DNA from: CADEED01 sp043747835
GTDB lineage: Bacteria; Pseudomonadota; Gammaproteobacteria; Steroidobacterales; Steroidobacteraceae
Length of the DNA: 64,000 bases
Assembly (NCBI GenBank): GCA_043747835.1
Contig: JAYTOK010000051.1
Coordinates: forward strand, 58,374-122,373
Reading direction: 5' to 3'
A program made the position numbers and the translations under genes. Position 1 is the first letter of the stretch. The number at the start of each line of letters is the position of its first letter. The notes beneath the pieces were generated by a model, which was not told where the DNA came from, searched no databases, and saw nothing but the letters and a program-made list of their open reading frames with translations. Positions 1-10,259 of this stretch are shown here, in pieces.

Positions 1-191
1 CGGCATTCGCGCAACAGCCTCGAGTTGAGGTCCGCCTTCGAAAGAGGGGCACGTGCGCCGCCGAGCGACGCAACGAGCACACGGGTCGGGAACAGGGCTA
101 ACAGTGACATCGGGCCAGCATAGGGAATCTCTGGCGAGCCGCAAAGTCGCCTGTCTATACTTCGCGTCCTTTTCAACGAGGGGACGCGGAC

Positions 192-1028
192 ATGAAGACG
201 ATCGGGGTAGTTTTGATTTCACTGGGCGTGGTCGCAACGGCGCAGGCCCACGACCACAAGCTCACGCAACTCTGGCAATCGGCAGCCACGCTCAAGGTGC
301 CGGAGTCCGTGCGCTTCGATGCGAAACGCAAGGTTCTCTACGTCGCGAACATCGACGGGCAGCCCTGGGAGGTCGATGGAAAGGGGTCCATCGGCAAGCT
401 CGGGCTCGACGGCAAGGTCATCGCGGCGGAATGGATCACCGGTCTCGACTGCCCGAAGGGCATGGCGCTGTCGGATGACAACAAGACGCTGTACGTCGCC
501 GACGCGGGCGGGATCGTGGTCATCGACATCGACGCCGGCAAGGTCTCGAGCAAGATCGCGATCCCCGAAGGCCAGCGTCTCAACGATCTCGTCAACGACA
601 AGGGCACACTCTATGTGTCGGACTCGGGTGGCAAAAAGGTGTTCGTCGTGAAGGACGGCAAGGCGTCCGTTTATCTCGACGAGACAGTGCTCAAGGGACC
701 GAACGGCGTGCTCATGCACAATGGCGCGCTGCTCGTGCTCGACAACGAGAGCGTGAACCGCGTGAAGAAAGACAAGTCACTCGAGGTGCTCGCGAGCGGC
801 ATGCCGGGCGGCGCCGACGGCATCGAAAACGTCAAGGGTGACGAGTTCATCGTCTCCGTCTGGGGCGGTGCGATCTGGTACGTGCACGCGGACGGAGAGA
901 AACAACTGCTGTTCGACGGCAAGGCCGTTGACACGAAGACCGCGGACATCGGCTGGGATCCGGCGACCCAGACGATCTACGTGCCGACGTTCTGGAAGAA
1001 CACGGTCGTCGCTTACAAGGTCGAGTGA
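192..1028 (+). CDS. Exported SMP-30/gluconolactonase-like beta-propeller protein
   Basis: The 278-residue product starts with a Sec signal peptide ending near AQA-HD (about residue 20), so it should act in the periplasm. The rest reads as a six-bladed propeller, with repeated strand pairs such as LYVANIDGQPW, TLYVADAGGIVVIDI and TLYVSDSGGKKVFVV, as in SMP-30/gluconolactonase/LRE and NHL-type proteins. Family members hydrolyse sugar lactones or bind ligands; the metal-binding residues cannot be verified by eye, so the substrate is open. A GGGGACG stretch lies 5-11 bases before the ATG. The gene stands alone and is followed by a strong terminator. Proximity to GH5 and GH10 genes makes a sugar-related role plausible but not proven. 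Confidence 0.8.
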   Translation: MKTIGVVLISLGVVATAQAHDHKLTQLWQSAATLKVPESVRFDAKRKVLYVANIDGQPWEVDGKGSIGKLGLDGKVIAAEWITGLDCPKGMALSDDNKTLYVADAGGIVVIDIDAGKVSSKIAIPEGQRLNDLVNDKGTLYVSDSGGKKVFVVKDGKASVYLDETVLKGPNGVLMHNGALLVLDNESVNRVKKDKSLEVLASGMPGGADGIENVKGDEFIVSVWGGAIWYVHADGEKQLLFDGKAVDTKTADIGWDPATQTIYVPTFWKNTVVAYKVE

Positions 1029-1051
1029 TCTGTAGTTAGACGCCGGAGATG

Positions 1052-1082
1052 AGAGGGCGCCGAAAGGCGCCCTTTCTCTTTA
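1052..1082 (+). terminator. Rho-independent terminator after the SMP-30-like gene
   Basis: An 8-bp perfect stem (1054-1061 with 1066-1073, AGGGCGCC) closes a GAAA tetraloop and is followed by TTCTCTTT. It lies 25 bases after the stop of the propeller gene and touches the stop of the small opposite-strand gene. Confidence 0.8.
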
Positions 1083-1280
1083 CTGGAGCCCGAACCAGGC
1101 CGCGACACCGGCGGCCGCGAGCACGACCAGCGCATAGACGAGCATCCGTCCGCGACCTCCCCGCACGTCGGTCGCGCGCGCGCCGAAGATGCCCGTGTCC
1201 GCGAGCGGATCGTGCTCGCCGTCGCGCATGTGCCGAGGCACGGCGCGGCGCTCGTGGTCGGGATCAGCCGGCAAGGTCAT
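1080..1280 (-). CDS. Small protein with a C-terminal membrane anchor
   Basis: A 66-residue product if it starts at MTLPADPDHERR; an alternative ATG lies 4 codons earlier. It has a polar, charged N-terminal half and one hydrophobic segment at the extreme C-terminus (LVYALVVLAAAGVAAWFG), which suggests a tail-anchored inner-membrane peptide. No family is recognised. The gene is convergent with the SMP-30-like gene and divergent from the sensor kinase. Support is the clean membrane segment, normal GC-rich codon use and the absence of a better ORF here. No clear Shine-Dalgarno sequence was found. Confidence 0.45.
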   Translation of the reverse strand: MTLPADPDHERRAVPRHMRDGEHDPLADTGIFGARATDVRGGRGRMLVYALVVLAAAGVAAWFGLQ

Positions 1281-1421
1281 GCCGCGGAGCATAGGCCCGT
1301 CGCGCGTCTGCGGCCAGTGTGACTCGTTCCACACTTGCGGGCCGGGGCAGCAGGCGTCTCCCACAGTTATCCCCCAAGCTGCCGACAGCGGTTACAGAGT
1401 CGGAATGTCCGAGGGCGCGAC

Positions 1422-3952
<2,531 letters not shown>

Positions 3953-3956
<4 letters not shown>

Positions 3957-5284
3957 CTACGCGGGCGAATCGTGGACATCTGCCGCGCGTGCGTGGAGAT
4001 GATCCTGATCGTCGACGCATCCGAATCGAACACGCAGTAGAGCCCCTGCGCTTCCTGTGGCGGATCGCCCACGAAGCTGTCGCCGGCCTTCCACATGAAA
4101 TCCGCGTTCTTCGTGCGACCCGCTCCGCCCCAGGCCCAGAAATTCGAGCCCGCGATCGCATCGCCGGCGGCAGCACGTTTCGCGACGAGCTGGAAGATAG
4201 CGCCATAGAACTTGTCGCGGTAGAGAGTCGTCGCTGACGGACGGAATTCGCCGTTGTCGCGGTTGATGCCGAATTCCTCGAGCACGATCGGCTTGCGCAT
4301 CTTGTTCGCGGCGTCGATGTGCCAGTCGAGGTAGTCCTTCATCTTCGTCCAGGCACCGTCGTACGTGGTCGCGGGATCCTTCGGGTTGAACCAGCCCCAG
4401 TTGGGCGCCCACATGTGGAACGTGAGGTAGTCGACGTTCTTCGACTGGTGGGAGATCACGAACAGCTCCTTGCTGCGCGCGGTGCCCATCCATCCTTCAT
4501 TGCCCGTGCTCACGAGCTGCTTCGGGGCGAGCTTGCGGATGTAGCCCGACGTTTCGTGGATCCACTTCGTGAATACGTCGAAGTGCGGCCTGGCATTCGC
4601 GTCGCTGCCGGGGCGCGGCTCGTTCGCGAGCTGCCAGCTCATGATCGTCGGATCGTCAGAGTACGCGCGGCCGTTCACGCTGTTCTTGCGTGTCATCAGT
4701 TGTTTGATCGCGAAGCGGAACGCGTCCTGGGCCTTCGGTTCCCGGTAGAACGAAGCCGAGCTGTCGATGAACGAGTTCCAGTCGCCGGTGACGTCCGGAT
4801 CCTGCACGGGCTTGTTGTTGGTCCAGGCGACGTATTGCGCCATTCCGCCGGACCACTGCCAGAAGTTGTTCAGATAGAGCACGGCCTTCATGTCGCGCTT
4901 CGCCATCTCGTCGAGCAGGAAATCCAGGCCCTGCCACAACGTCTCATCGAGGTGATTCGGACGCAGGATCACGGATGGCGTGACGGCGCGCTTGAGCTTG
5001 CTCGCTTCGGAGATCGCGAGCACCCGCAGATTCAAGACGCCCTCGGAGGCGAGTTGATCGAGTTCCTTGACTAGACGCGCGCGATCGCCGGTCTTGCCGG
5101 GCGAGCCCAGGTACATGCCGTACCAGAGGTTCGCGCCCGCGAAGTAGTAAGGCTTGCCGTCCAGCGTGAAATGCTTTCCGGCGACTTTCACGAATCCGCT
5201 TTGCGGATTGGCGGCCAGCGATCTGCCGGATAGTGTCAACGCGAGAACCACTACCGCCAGTGACGCGAATACTCGGGTTTTCAT
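3953..5284 (-). CDS. Secreted GH5 family beta-mannanase-like glycoside hydrolase
   Basis: Start at the ATG beginning MKTRVFASLAVV, which gives a typical signal peptide (cleavage near SLA-AN); the frame extends 19 codons upstream without signal character. The mature 420-residue enzyme matches GH5 (subfamily 7-like) endo-1,4-beta-mannanases: early FAGANLWYGM motif, acid/base Glu222 in WQLANEPR, aromatic WAPNWGWF platform and nucleophile Glu337 in VLEEFGI. The expected reaction is internal cleavage of beta-1,4-mannan. It lies near the GH10 xylanase, fitting hemicellulose attack. It overlaps the kinase gene tail-to-tail by 4 bp. The substrate assignment is by family only. Confidence 0.88.
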
Positions 5285-5352
5285 GGCCAGCGAGTCTAAC
5301 GCCCGCCGACGCGCCCGTGTAGGGCGACATACTTGCCGCAATCGCCGCTGCG

Positions 5353-5925
5353 CTAGTTCCGCCGCGGGTCGCGTTCCGCGTGAGCGAGGTCGATCTCGAA
5401 TACATCGGCCACGTAGGTCGCCTGCGCCGGCGCGATCGGCCTCAACACGCGAACGGCATCGTAAGCCGCGGCGCCCCTCTCGGGCTCGTCGAGGGATTTG
5501 ATCCAGCGGATCGCCGCGTCACGATCGCGCGTGATCCACTGCCGGGCGACTTCCATGCGCAATACGTCCCGCGCCTCGCCTGGCTTCTGTCGCGCGACCA
5601 GCGCGACGGCGCGCCCGGGCGCGACTTCGATCCGCTCCGGCAGGAGGAACACGAGCGCCGCCTCTCACGCCGTCGCATCGCGCGCGCGCATGGCGCCCTC
5701 GATGGCGATCTCGAGGCGCGCATCGTGCTCGCGCGCCTCCCGTTCGATGCCCTCGAGACCCGGCGCGCTTTCCCGCGATTCTGTGTAGATAGATGAAGCC
5801 GGCGGCGGTGGCGTCGCCTTGGGATAGGGTTCGCGCGTGGATGGCTCGCGCGCGCCGATCCAGCAGGCGCTGCCGATGGCGACCGGCGTCGCGATGACGA
5901 GCGTGGCGATCGAAGTCGGCTTCAT
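5353..5925 (-). pseudogene. Disrupted paralogue of the 6085-6750 exported protein (in-frame TGA)
   Basis: The frame starts MKPTSIATLVIATPVAIG at 5925, hits TGA at 5667-5665, and continues in the same frame to 5353. After the stop it reads AALVFLLPERI and then shares VARQWITRD with the neighbouring paralogue. Aligning DATA-stop-EAA with DAGRREТ-like residues of the paralogue (DAGRRETA) puts the stop exactly at an Arg, consistent with a single CGA to TGA change. The C-terminus is also shorter than the paralogue (it ends AERDPRRN). There is no Shine-Dalgarno because a terminator hairpin abuts the ATG. A sequencing error cannot be excluded. Confidence 0.65.
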
Positions 5926-5954
5926 AAAAAAAGGGCAGCGTGTTGGCGCTGCCC
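5926..5954 (-). terminator. Terminator hairpin directly abutting a start codon
   Basis: An 8-bp stem (5933-5940 with 5947-5954, GGGCAGCG/CGCTGCCC) is followed on the minus strand by seven Ts, and the next three bases are the ATG of the disrupted paralogue. It most simply terminates the upstream gene (6085-6750), about 130 bp after its stop. Confidence 0.75.
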
Positions 5955-6084
5955 TAGTGTATTCAGGTCGCTATGAAGCGGTGCCTGACGGGGTATCGAC
6001 CAGCCGTCAGATAGAGCCTATCCGGCGGCTGGAGCGATGAATCGTGGTCCTATTTCACAGCCGAAGGCATACGTACCTGCCGCA

Positions 6085-6750
6085 TCACGGCGCCAGACGC
6101 GCGCGCAGTTGCGCCTTACGCGCGCTCTCGGGCTGGTTTTCGAGCCAACGCCGCGCTTCCCGCGGACTTTCCGCCGCCCAGATCTGCAGGATGTGCTCGA
6201 CCGAACCATCGTCCCGGCCTACGCCCAGGCGGTCGGCGACATCAATCGCCTGCGCCGGCGAGATCGCCGCGAGCGCGCGCACGGCGATCGGTCCGCCGGC
6301 CGCGCGATCGTCGCCCAGTGATTGCAGCCATGCGACCGCGGATTCCGTATCCCGCGTGATCCACTGGCGCGCGACCTCGTCGCGCAATGCGTCCCGCTGC
6401 TCGCCTGCCGGCTGGCGCGCGACCATGTCGACGACGCGCGCGGGTTCCGTTCGCAGCAGCTCGGGCAAGAGCACCGAGAACGCAGTCTCACGCCGGCCCG
6501 CGTCTTTCGACACGAGCGCGCTCTCGATCTCGAGCGCGATCTGCCGGTCGCGATCCTGCGAGGCTGCCGCCGCTTCCACCGCCGCGATCGCCAACTGTCT
6601 GGCGACTGGTTTGGCGGGTTGTTCGGGCTGGAGCGCCGTACGCGAAGACGTGGCGGAAAGAGACGGCGCCGGCGGAGCTGGCTGCCGCGCGACCCCTATC
6701 AGCACCGCGGCGCCCGCGATTGACAGGAGAAGGACGAGTTTGCGTTTCAT
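6085..6750 (-). CDS. Exported or membrane-anchored Ala/Arg-rich protein, unknown function
   Basis: 221 residues: an N-terminal hydrophobic segment (LVLLLSIAGAAVLIGVA, signal or anchor), a Pro/Ala-rich linker, then a helical domain with repeating Ala/Arg pairs such as VARQPAGEQRDALRDEVA, RQWITRDTESAVAWLQSL and IWAAESPREARRWLENQP. The repeated [W]-[IL]-x3-D/P pattern resembles short helical-hairpin repeats, but no family is recognised. It has a broken tandem paralogue downstream (5353-5925). It follows the xylanase gene on the same strand with a terminator in between that touches its ATG, so its own promoter and ribosome site are not evident. Confidence 0.6.
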   Translation of the reverse strand: MKRKLVLLLSIAGAAVLIGVARQPAPPAPSLSATSSRTALQPEQPAKPVARQLAIAAVEAAAASQDRDRQIALEIESALVSKDAGRRETAFSVLLPELLRTEPARVVDMVARQPAGEQRDALRDEVARQWITRDTESAVAWLQSLGDDRAAGGPIAVRALAAISPAQAIDVADRLGVGRDDGSVEHILQIWAAESPREARRWLENQPESARKAQLRARLAP

Positions 6751-6782
6751 AAAAGGGCGGGCGGCGTCCTGCGCCGCCCGCC
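6751..6782 (-). terminator. Xylanase-gene terminator abutting the next start codon
   Basis: An 11-bp perfect GC-rich stem (6756-6766 with 6772-6782) with a 5-nt loop is followed on the minus strand by C-TTTT and then immediately by the ATG at 6750. It lies about 20 bases past the xylanase stop. The U-tract is short, so read-through is possible. Confidence 0.7.
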
Positions 6783-6803
6783 AATTCAGGCCTTGCTAAG
6801 CGT

Positions 6804-8678
6804 TCAAGGCGACGTGCATGCGTAACCGCTCGCCAACGATGTGTTGCCGGCCGGACGTCGCACCTGGAATCCGAACGTGGTGCTGCCGCCAGCGCCCAGG
6901 TTTCCGTTGTACGACGCATTGCGCGCCGTCAACGTCTGGCCGCTGACCGTGAACGTTCCGTTCCATCCGCCCTGGAATGTGTGACCCGCCGGCAGCGTGA
7001 TCGTCGTCGTCCAGGCCGCGATCGTCGAACTACCCGAGTTCGTCACGCGCACCGGCTCGATCACGTAGCCCTCGCCCCACTGCGTTTGAACCGTCGCGAC
7101 CGCCGTGCAGCCGCCGGTCGTGCCGCCCGTCTGCGTGGTGGCCGTCACGGCGCTCGACAGCGGCGACAGGTTACCCGCGGCATCCGTCGCGCGTACCTGA
7201 AAGCGGTACGTCGTGCCCGCCGTGAGACCCGTGTTGCCGAACGAGTTCGTCGTCGACGTGCCGACCTGCGCGAAGGTGCCGCCACTCGCGCCCGGTGCAC
7301 GCAGGATCTGGTAGCCCGTGACGCCGACATTGTCGGTCGACGCGGTCCAGCTCAGCGAGACCGAACTGCTCGTCGTCGAAGCGGCGAGGTTCGCGGGCGT
7401 GGTCGGCGCGGTCGTGTCAGTCGTGCCCGCCTGGGTCGTGCCAGTGACCGTGCTCGAGACCGCCGACACGTTGCCCGCCGCGTCCGTCGCGCGCACCTGG
7501 AAGCGATAGCTCGTGCTTGCCGTGAGTCCCGTGTTGCTGAACGAGTTGGTCGTCGACGTGCCGATCTGCGTGAAGGTGCCACCGCTGGTGCCGGGTGCGC
7601 GCAGGATCTGGTAGCCCGTGACGCCGACGTTGTCGGTCGACGCGGTCCACGCGAGCGCGATCGAACTACTCGTCGTCGAGGAGACCGTCAGGCCCGCGGG
7701 TGCGCTCGGCGCGGTGGTGTCCGGCGTGCCGGAACCCGCGACGTATCCCTTGAGCCACGTGAGCGCGGGCCTCTCGACCCCACCCGTGGTCACGAGGCCC
7801 GTGCCCTCGCGCCAGACCTGGCCGACGATGTAGCCCCAGAGCGTGATGCCCTTCACCGAGTTGTGCGTCCAGAACGCCGGGAAGACGTCCTGGTACTTCG
7901 CGAGCTGACCCGCATCGGTGCTGCCGGCGACGATGTCGAGCTCCGACACCCACACGTCGAGGCCAAGCGTGGCGTAGTCATTCAGCATCGACGTGACCGC
8001 GCTGCCGGTCATGTTGTCGATGTTGAAGTAGTGCGCCTGGATGCCGATGCCGTCGATGAGTCCGCGATCCTTCAGCAGCTGAATGATCTGCTTGTACGTG
8101 GCGCGCGGACCCGGGTCGTTCTCCGTGCCGTACTCGTTGATCAGCAGTTTGGCGTTGGGGCAGTACTGGCGTGCGAGCTGGAAGCTCGTGATCACCCAGT
8201 CCCAACCCGTCGCGCCGTCGCCGCCGAGCGCCGCCTTGAACGGCATCGCGGTCTTGATCGGCTCGTTGACCACGTCGATGGCCCAGGTGTTCGGGTAGCG
8301 CGTGCAAGCCGCTTGCATCCACTGTTCGATCTCGGCGCGCTGCTGCGCCGTCGTGAGTCCCGAGTTCGTCATCCAGCTCGGGAATTGCGAGCCCCAGACG
8401 AAGGTGTGGAATTTGAACTTGTAGCCGTTGGTCTGCGCGAAGTTGTAGGCCGCGTCCGCCTGCGACCAGTTCATCGTATTGCGCGTGCCTTCGACCGAGC
8501 CCCACTTCGTGGCGTTCTCGGGCGTCACCTGGTTCCAGTACGTCGAGAAGTTCGCGGGCACGCTGCTGCCCGTGACGTTGCCGACGAACTTGGCCTTGCC
8601 GGTTGCCATCTGGGCCTGCGCCGGCGCAAGACACACAAACGCGATCAAGCCGCCAATGGCGGCTGCATTCTTGAACAT
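6804..8678 (-). CDS. Secreted modular endo-1,4-beta-xylanase (GH10-FN3-FN3-CBM2)
   Basis: A 624-residue enzyme that should hydrolyse internal beta-1,4 bonds of xylan outside the cell. A signal peptide (cleavage near AQA-QM, residue 23) precedes a GH10 domain (about 25-312) with acid/base Glu139 in DVVNEPI and nucleophile Glu246 in VSELDI. Two highly similar fibronectin type III modules follow (about 320-417 and 418-515), both containing DNVGVTGYQILRAPG, then a CBM2-type carbohydrate-binding module (about 520-624) starting at Cys-Thr-Ala and ending ASGYACTSP, with the two terminal Cys typical of CBM2. AGAAGGGGG lies upstream of the ATG. The modular plan is typical of secreted hemicellulases. 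Confidence 0.93.
   Translation of the reverse strand: MFKNAAAIGGLIAFVCLAPAQAQMATGKAKFVGNVTGSSVPANFSTYWNQVTPENATKWGSVEGTRNTMNWSQADAAYNFAQTNGYKFKFHTFVWGSQFPSWMTNSGLTTAQQRAEIEQWMQAACTRYPNTWAIDVVNEPIKTAMPFKAALGGDGATGWDWVITSFQLARQYCPNAKLLINEYGTENDPGPRATYKQIIQLLKDRGLIDGIGIQAHYFNIDNMTGSAVTSMLNDYATLGLDVWVSELDIVAGSTDAGQLAKYQDVFPAFWTHNSVKGITLWGYIVGQVWREGTGLVTTGGVERPALTWLKGYVAGSGTPDTTAPSAPAGLTVSSTTSSSIALAWTASTDNVGVTGYQILRAPGTSGGTFTQIGTSTTNSFSNTGLTASTSYRFQVRATDAAGNVSAVSSTVTGTTQAGTTDTTAPTTPANLAASTTSSSVSLSWTASTDNVGVTGYQILRAPGASGGTFAQVGTSTTNSFGNTGLTAGTTYRFQVRATDAAGNLSPLSSAVTATTQTGGTTGGCTAVATVQTQWGEGYVIEPVRVTNSGSSTIAAWTTTITLPAGHTFQGGWNGTFTVSGQTLTARNASYNGNLGAGGSTTFGFQVRRPAGNTSLASGYACTSP
7130..7721 (-). repeat. 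Tandem FN3-encoding repeat within the xylanase gene
   Basis: Two successive units of about 295 bp encode near-identical fibronectin III modules; long stretches, for example around 7306-7340 and 7606-7640, match almost base for base. This indicates a recent internal duplication or gene conversion. It may collapse in short-read assemblies. Confidence 0.8.
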
Positions 8679-8892
8679 GAGATTGTCCCCCTTCTAACTA
8701 GAAACGTTCCGTTGTTTCACTTGCGCGTCCTATAGATCTCCTGGACGCAGTCGCGAACATACGCCCGTTGTTAGCGGTAGCGCAATTCCGGGAAACCCGG
8801 AATCCGACCTTCTCTTCGTCCGACGACTCGCAGCGCGATTGCCCGCAAGCCAACACACGAGACATCGAGACAGTCAGGGATAGCGACTTGAT

Positions 8893-8943
8893 GTTAAAGG
8901 GGACAGATCTATTTAGCGGCTAAATAGATCTGTCCCCTTTAAC
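8893..8943. repeat. REP-like palindrome R1 (25-1-25 bp, perfect)
   Basis: Arms 8893-8917 and 8919-8943 are perfectly complementary around one G. The arm contains GGGGACAGATCTATTT, a motif I know from dispersed palindromes in many Gammaproteobacteria. It sits between the xylanase promoter region and the HD-protein gene and supplies the last codons (KGTDLFSR) and the TAA of that gene. Confidence 0.85.
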
Positions 8944-9566
8944 GTCTCGAGCGCGGCCGAGATGTTCGCGCGCGCCGCGCTCTCGTAACGGTTGTAGAAG
9001 AGATCGTGCGTATAGATCGCATTGCGACCCAGGAATCGCTCGAGGATCTTCGACCGGCCCGCGACGTATCGCGCCCGTGGCACCCACCAGTACTCACGGC
9101 GAATCGCGCTCTCGAAGCGTGAGTAGATGTCCGGGGGTGCGCCCAGTATCGACAGATCGATGTCGATGACGAGCGCCGTATCGCCGCTGAAACCCGCGTC
9201 GTCATGCATCGTCGCGAGGATCATCTGCCGGATGCGCTCGACCGTTTCGATGGAAGCGCCGCGGAGCATGTCCGCTGCGAGCGCGGCACTCCGGGCCTCG
9301 TTGTCGCGGCGCCAACTGCGATAGAGCGCATCATGAAACCACAATGCGAGCTCGACCTCGGCCGGACGCGACGCGAACTCGCGTGCGCCGTCGAATTCAC
9401 GCAGGCAGGAATCGAGGTGCGCGAGCGTGTGGTAGTGGCGTCCCATGCCACGCCACGCGCGGCGCACGCGGCGGTAGTCGGACTCGCCCGGCACAATTCC
9501 CGCTTCGACGCAGGCCGTCGACCAGCGCACGAAGTTGACGCGGGAATCCATGATCCGATTCTGCAT
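8913..9566 (-). CDS. HD-domain-like predicted metal-dependent hydrolase
   Basis: 217 residues matching the family of predicted metal-dependent HD-superfamily phosphohydrolases (COG4339-like): YHTLAHL near residue 42, ALWFHDALY near residue 75 with the paired His-Asp, and a later Asp in VIDIDLSILG. The substrate is unknown; HD proteins usually cleave phosphoesters of nucleotides. ATGs at 9566 and 9551 are both possible. The final residues KGTDLFSR and the stop codon are encoded by palindrome R1, so the native C-terminus has probably been replaced or extended by the repeat. The gene is monocistronic; 9567-9788 upstream holds no convincing gene. Confidence 0.8.
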   Translation of the reverse strand: MQNRIMDSRVNFVRWSTACVEAGIVPGESDYRRVRRAWRGMGRHYHTLAHLDSCLREFDGAREFASRPAEVELALWFHDALYRSWRRDNEARSAALAADMLRGASIETVERIRQMILATMHDDAGFSGDTALVIDIDLSILGAPPDIYSRFESAIRREYWWVPRARYVAGRSKILERFLGRNAIYTHDLFYNRYESAARANISAALETLKGTDLFSR

Positions 9567-9788
9567 GAACCGCCGACCGTCGCGATGATTTGCCCGATCG
9601 TCTTCCTTTGAATCTGGTCCTCAATGACCAGCCAGACGTTCGTCGCGACTCGTGTGCGGGTAGCGTGCGTTCGAGGAGTACTTTGGGAACATGCCTGGCC
9701 AGCCATTGCGGTGATGCCAAGCTGACAAGCCACGCCCGCGGCGAGAATTGCGCGTGCAGGAGATCGCGCGTGGGGCGCGCTCCTACGT

Positions 9789-10037
9789 CTACTGGACGAA
9801 CCCGAGCAGAAGTCCGGCGCCGAGCGCAAACAGCGTGCTGAACGTCGTCGGCAAGTACGAAATCAGATTCACGAAGACCCCGGTGTTTATTATTTTACGA
9901 GTCGCGTCGAGTTTGCCCAGAGCCTGCGGCGCTCCGCAATCGGAATCGGACGCTGCGTGATTCGGAACTGCGAAGAATTCCCGCCCGCATATGTCGCACC
10001 GAAGGCCCGGCGGGGCGGCCGGGCCTCCGGATGTCAC
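9789..10037 (-). CDS. Putative small protein: Cys motif plus C-terminal membrane segment
   Basis: An 82-residue frame beginning at a GTG that overlaps the stop of the upstream gene as GTGA, the usual signature of translational coupling. The N-terminal half has a CDICGREFF zinc-ribbon-like Cys pair and a further Cys-Gly; the C-terminus carries one hydrophobic stretch (FVNLISYLPTTFSTLFALGA). No family is recognised. Codon third positions are only moderately GC-rich, so it may be a genuine but unusual gene or a chance frame. Confidence 0.4.
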   Translation of the reverse strand: MTSGGPAAPPGLRCDICGREFFAVPNHAASDSDCGAPQALGKLDATRKIINTGVFVNLISYLPTTFSTLFALGAGLLLGFVQ

Positions 10038-10186
10038 GCACTCTTCTTCTGCTTCGCACTCGCTTCGCGCAACTTCGTCGCGCATTCCTCGCAGCAGACT
10101 TCGACGGTCTTGCCGCCGATCTTCACCTTGATCGTGCTGGCCGGCTCGAGCGGGTAGTCGCAAGCCGCGCAGGTTTTCCTGGTCAT
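10034..10186 (-). CDS. Small Cys-rich putative metal-binding protein (50 aa)
   Basis: ATG at 10186 with GGAGA 6 bases upstream. The product begins MTRKTCAACDYPLEP and contains KVKIGGKTVEVCCEECA, i.e. a CxxC near the N-terminus and a CCxxC further on, ending in a Lys-rich tail. I recognise this as a widespread small conserved family of unknown function; the Cys pattern suggests a zinc site. The stop overlaps a possible second gene by 4 bp (GTGA). Confidence 0.75.
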   Translation of the reverse strand: MTRKTCAACDYPLEPASTIKVKIGGKTVEVCCEECATKLREASAKQKKSA

Positions 10187-10259
10187 GAGAGTCTCCGTTG
10201 CCCCGCCATTGGGGTGTGCACAGGAGACCCGTTGGGGGCGGCCGCGGCTGTCGAGATCT

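Noticed and set aside
53..478. Long plus-strand frame over the start of the SMP-30-like gene
   Set aside because: Arg/Gly-rich shadow frame; the propeller gene in the other frame has a signal peptide and family motifs.
5353..5925. Selenocysteine reading of the in-frame TGA
   Set aside because: The paralogue has Arg, not Cys, at that site, and no SECIS-like element is apparent; nonsense mutation is simpler.
6981..8735. 584-codon plus-strand frame opposite the xylanase gene
   Set aside because: Arg-rich antisense shadow; the FN3 duplication creates its apparent repeats.
9567..9788. Short frames on both strands before the HD gene
   Set aside because: No start signals, family resemblance or coding bias; treated as non-coding.
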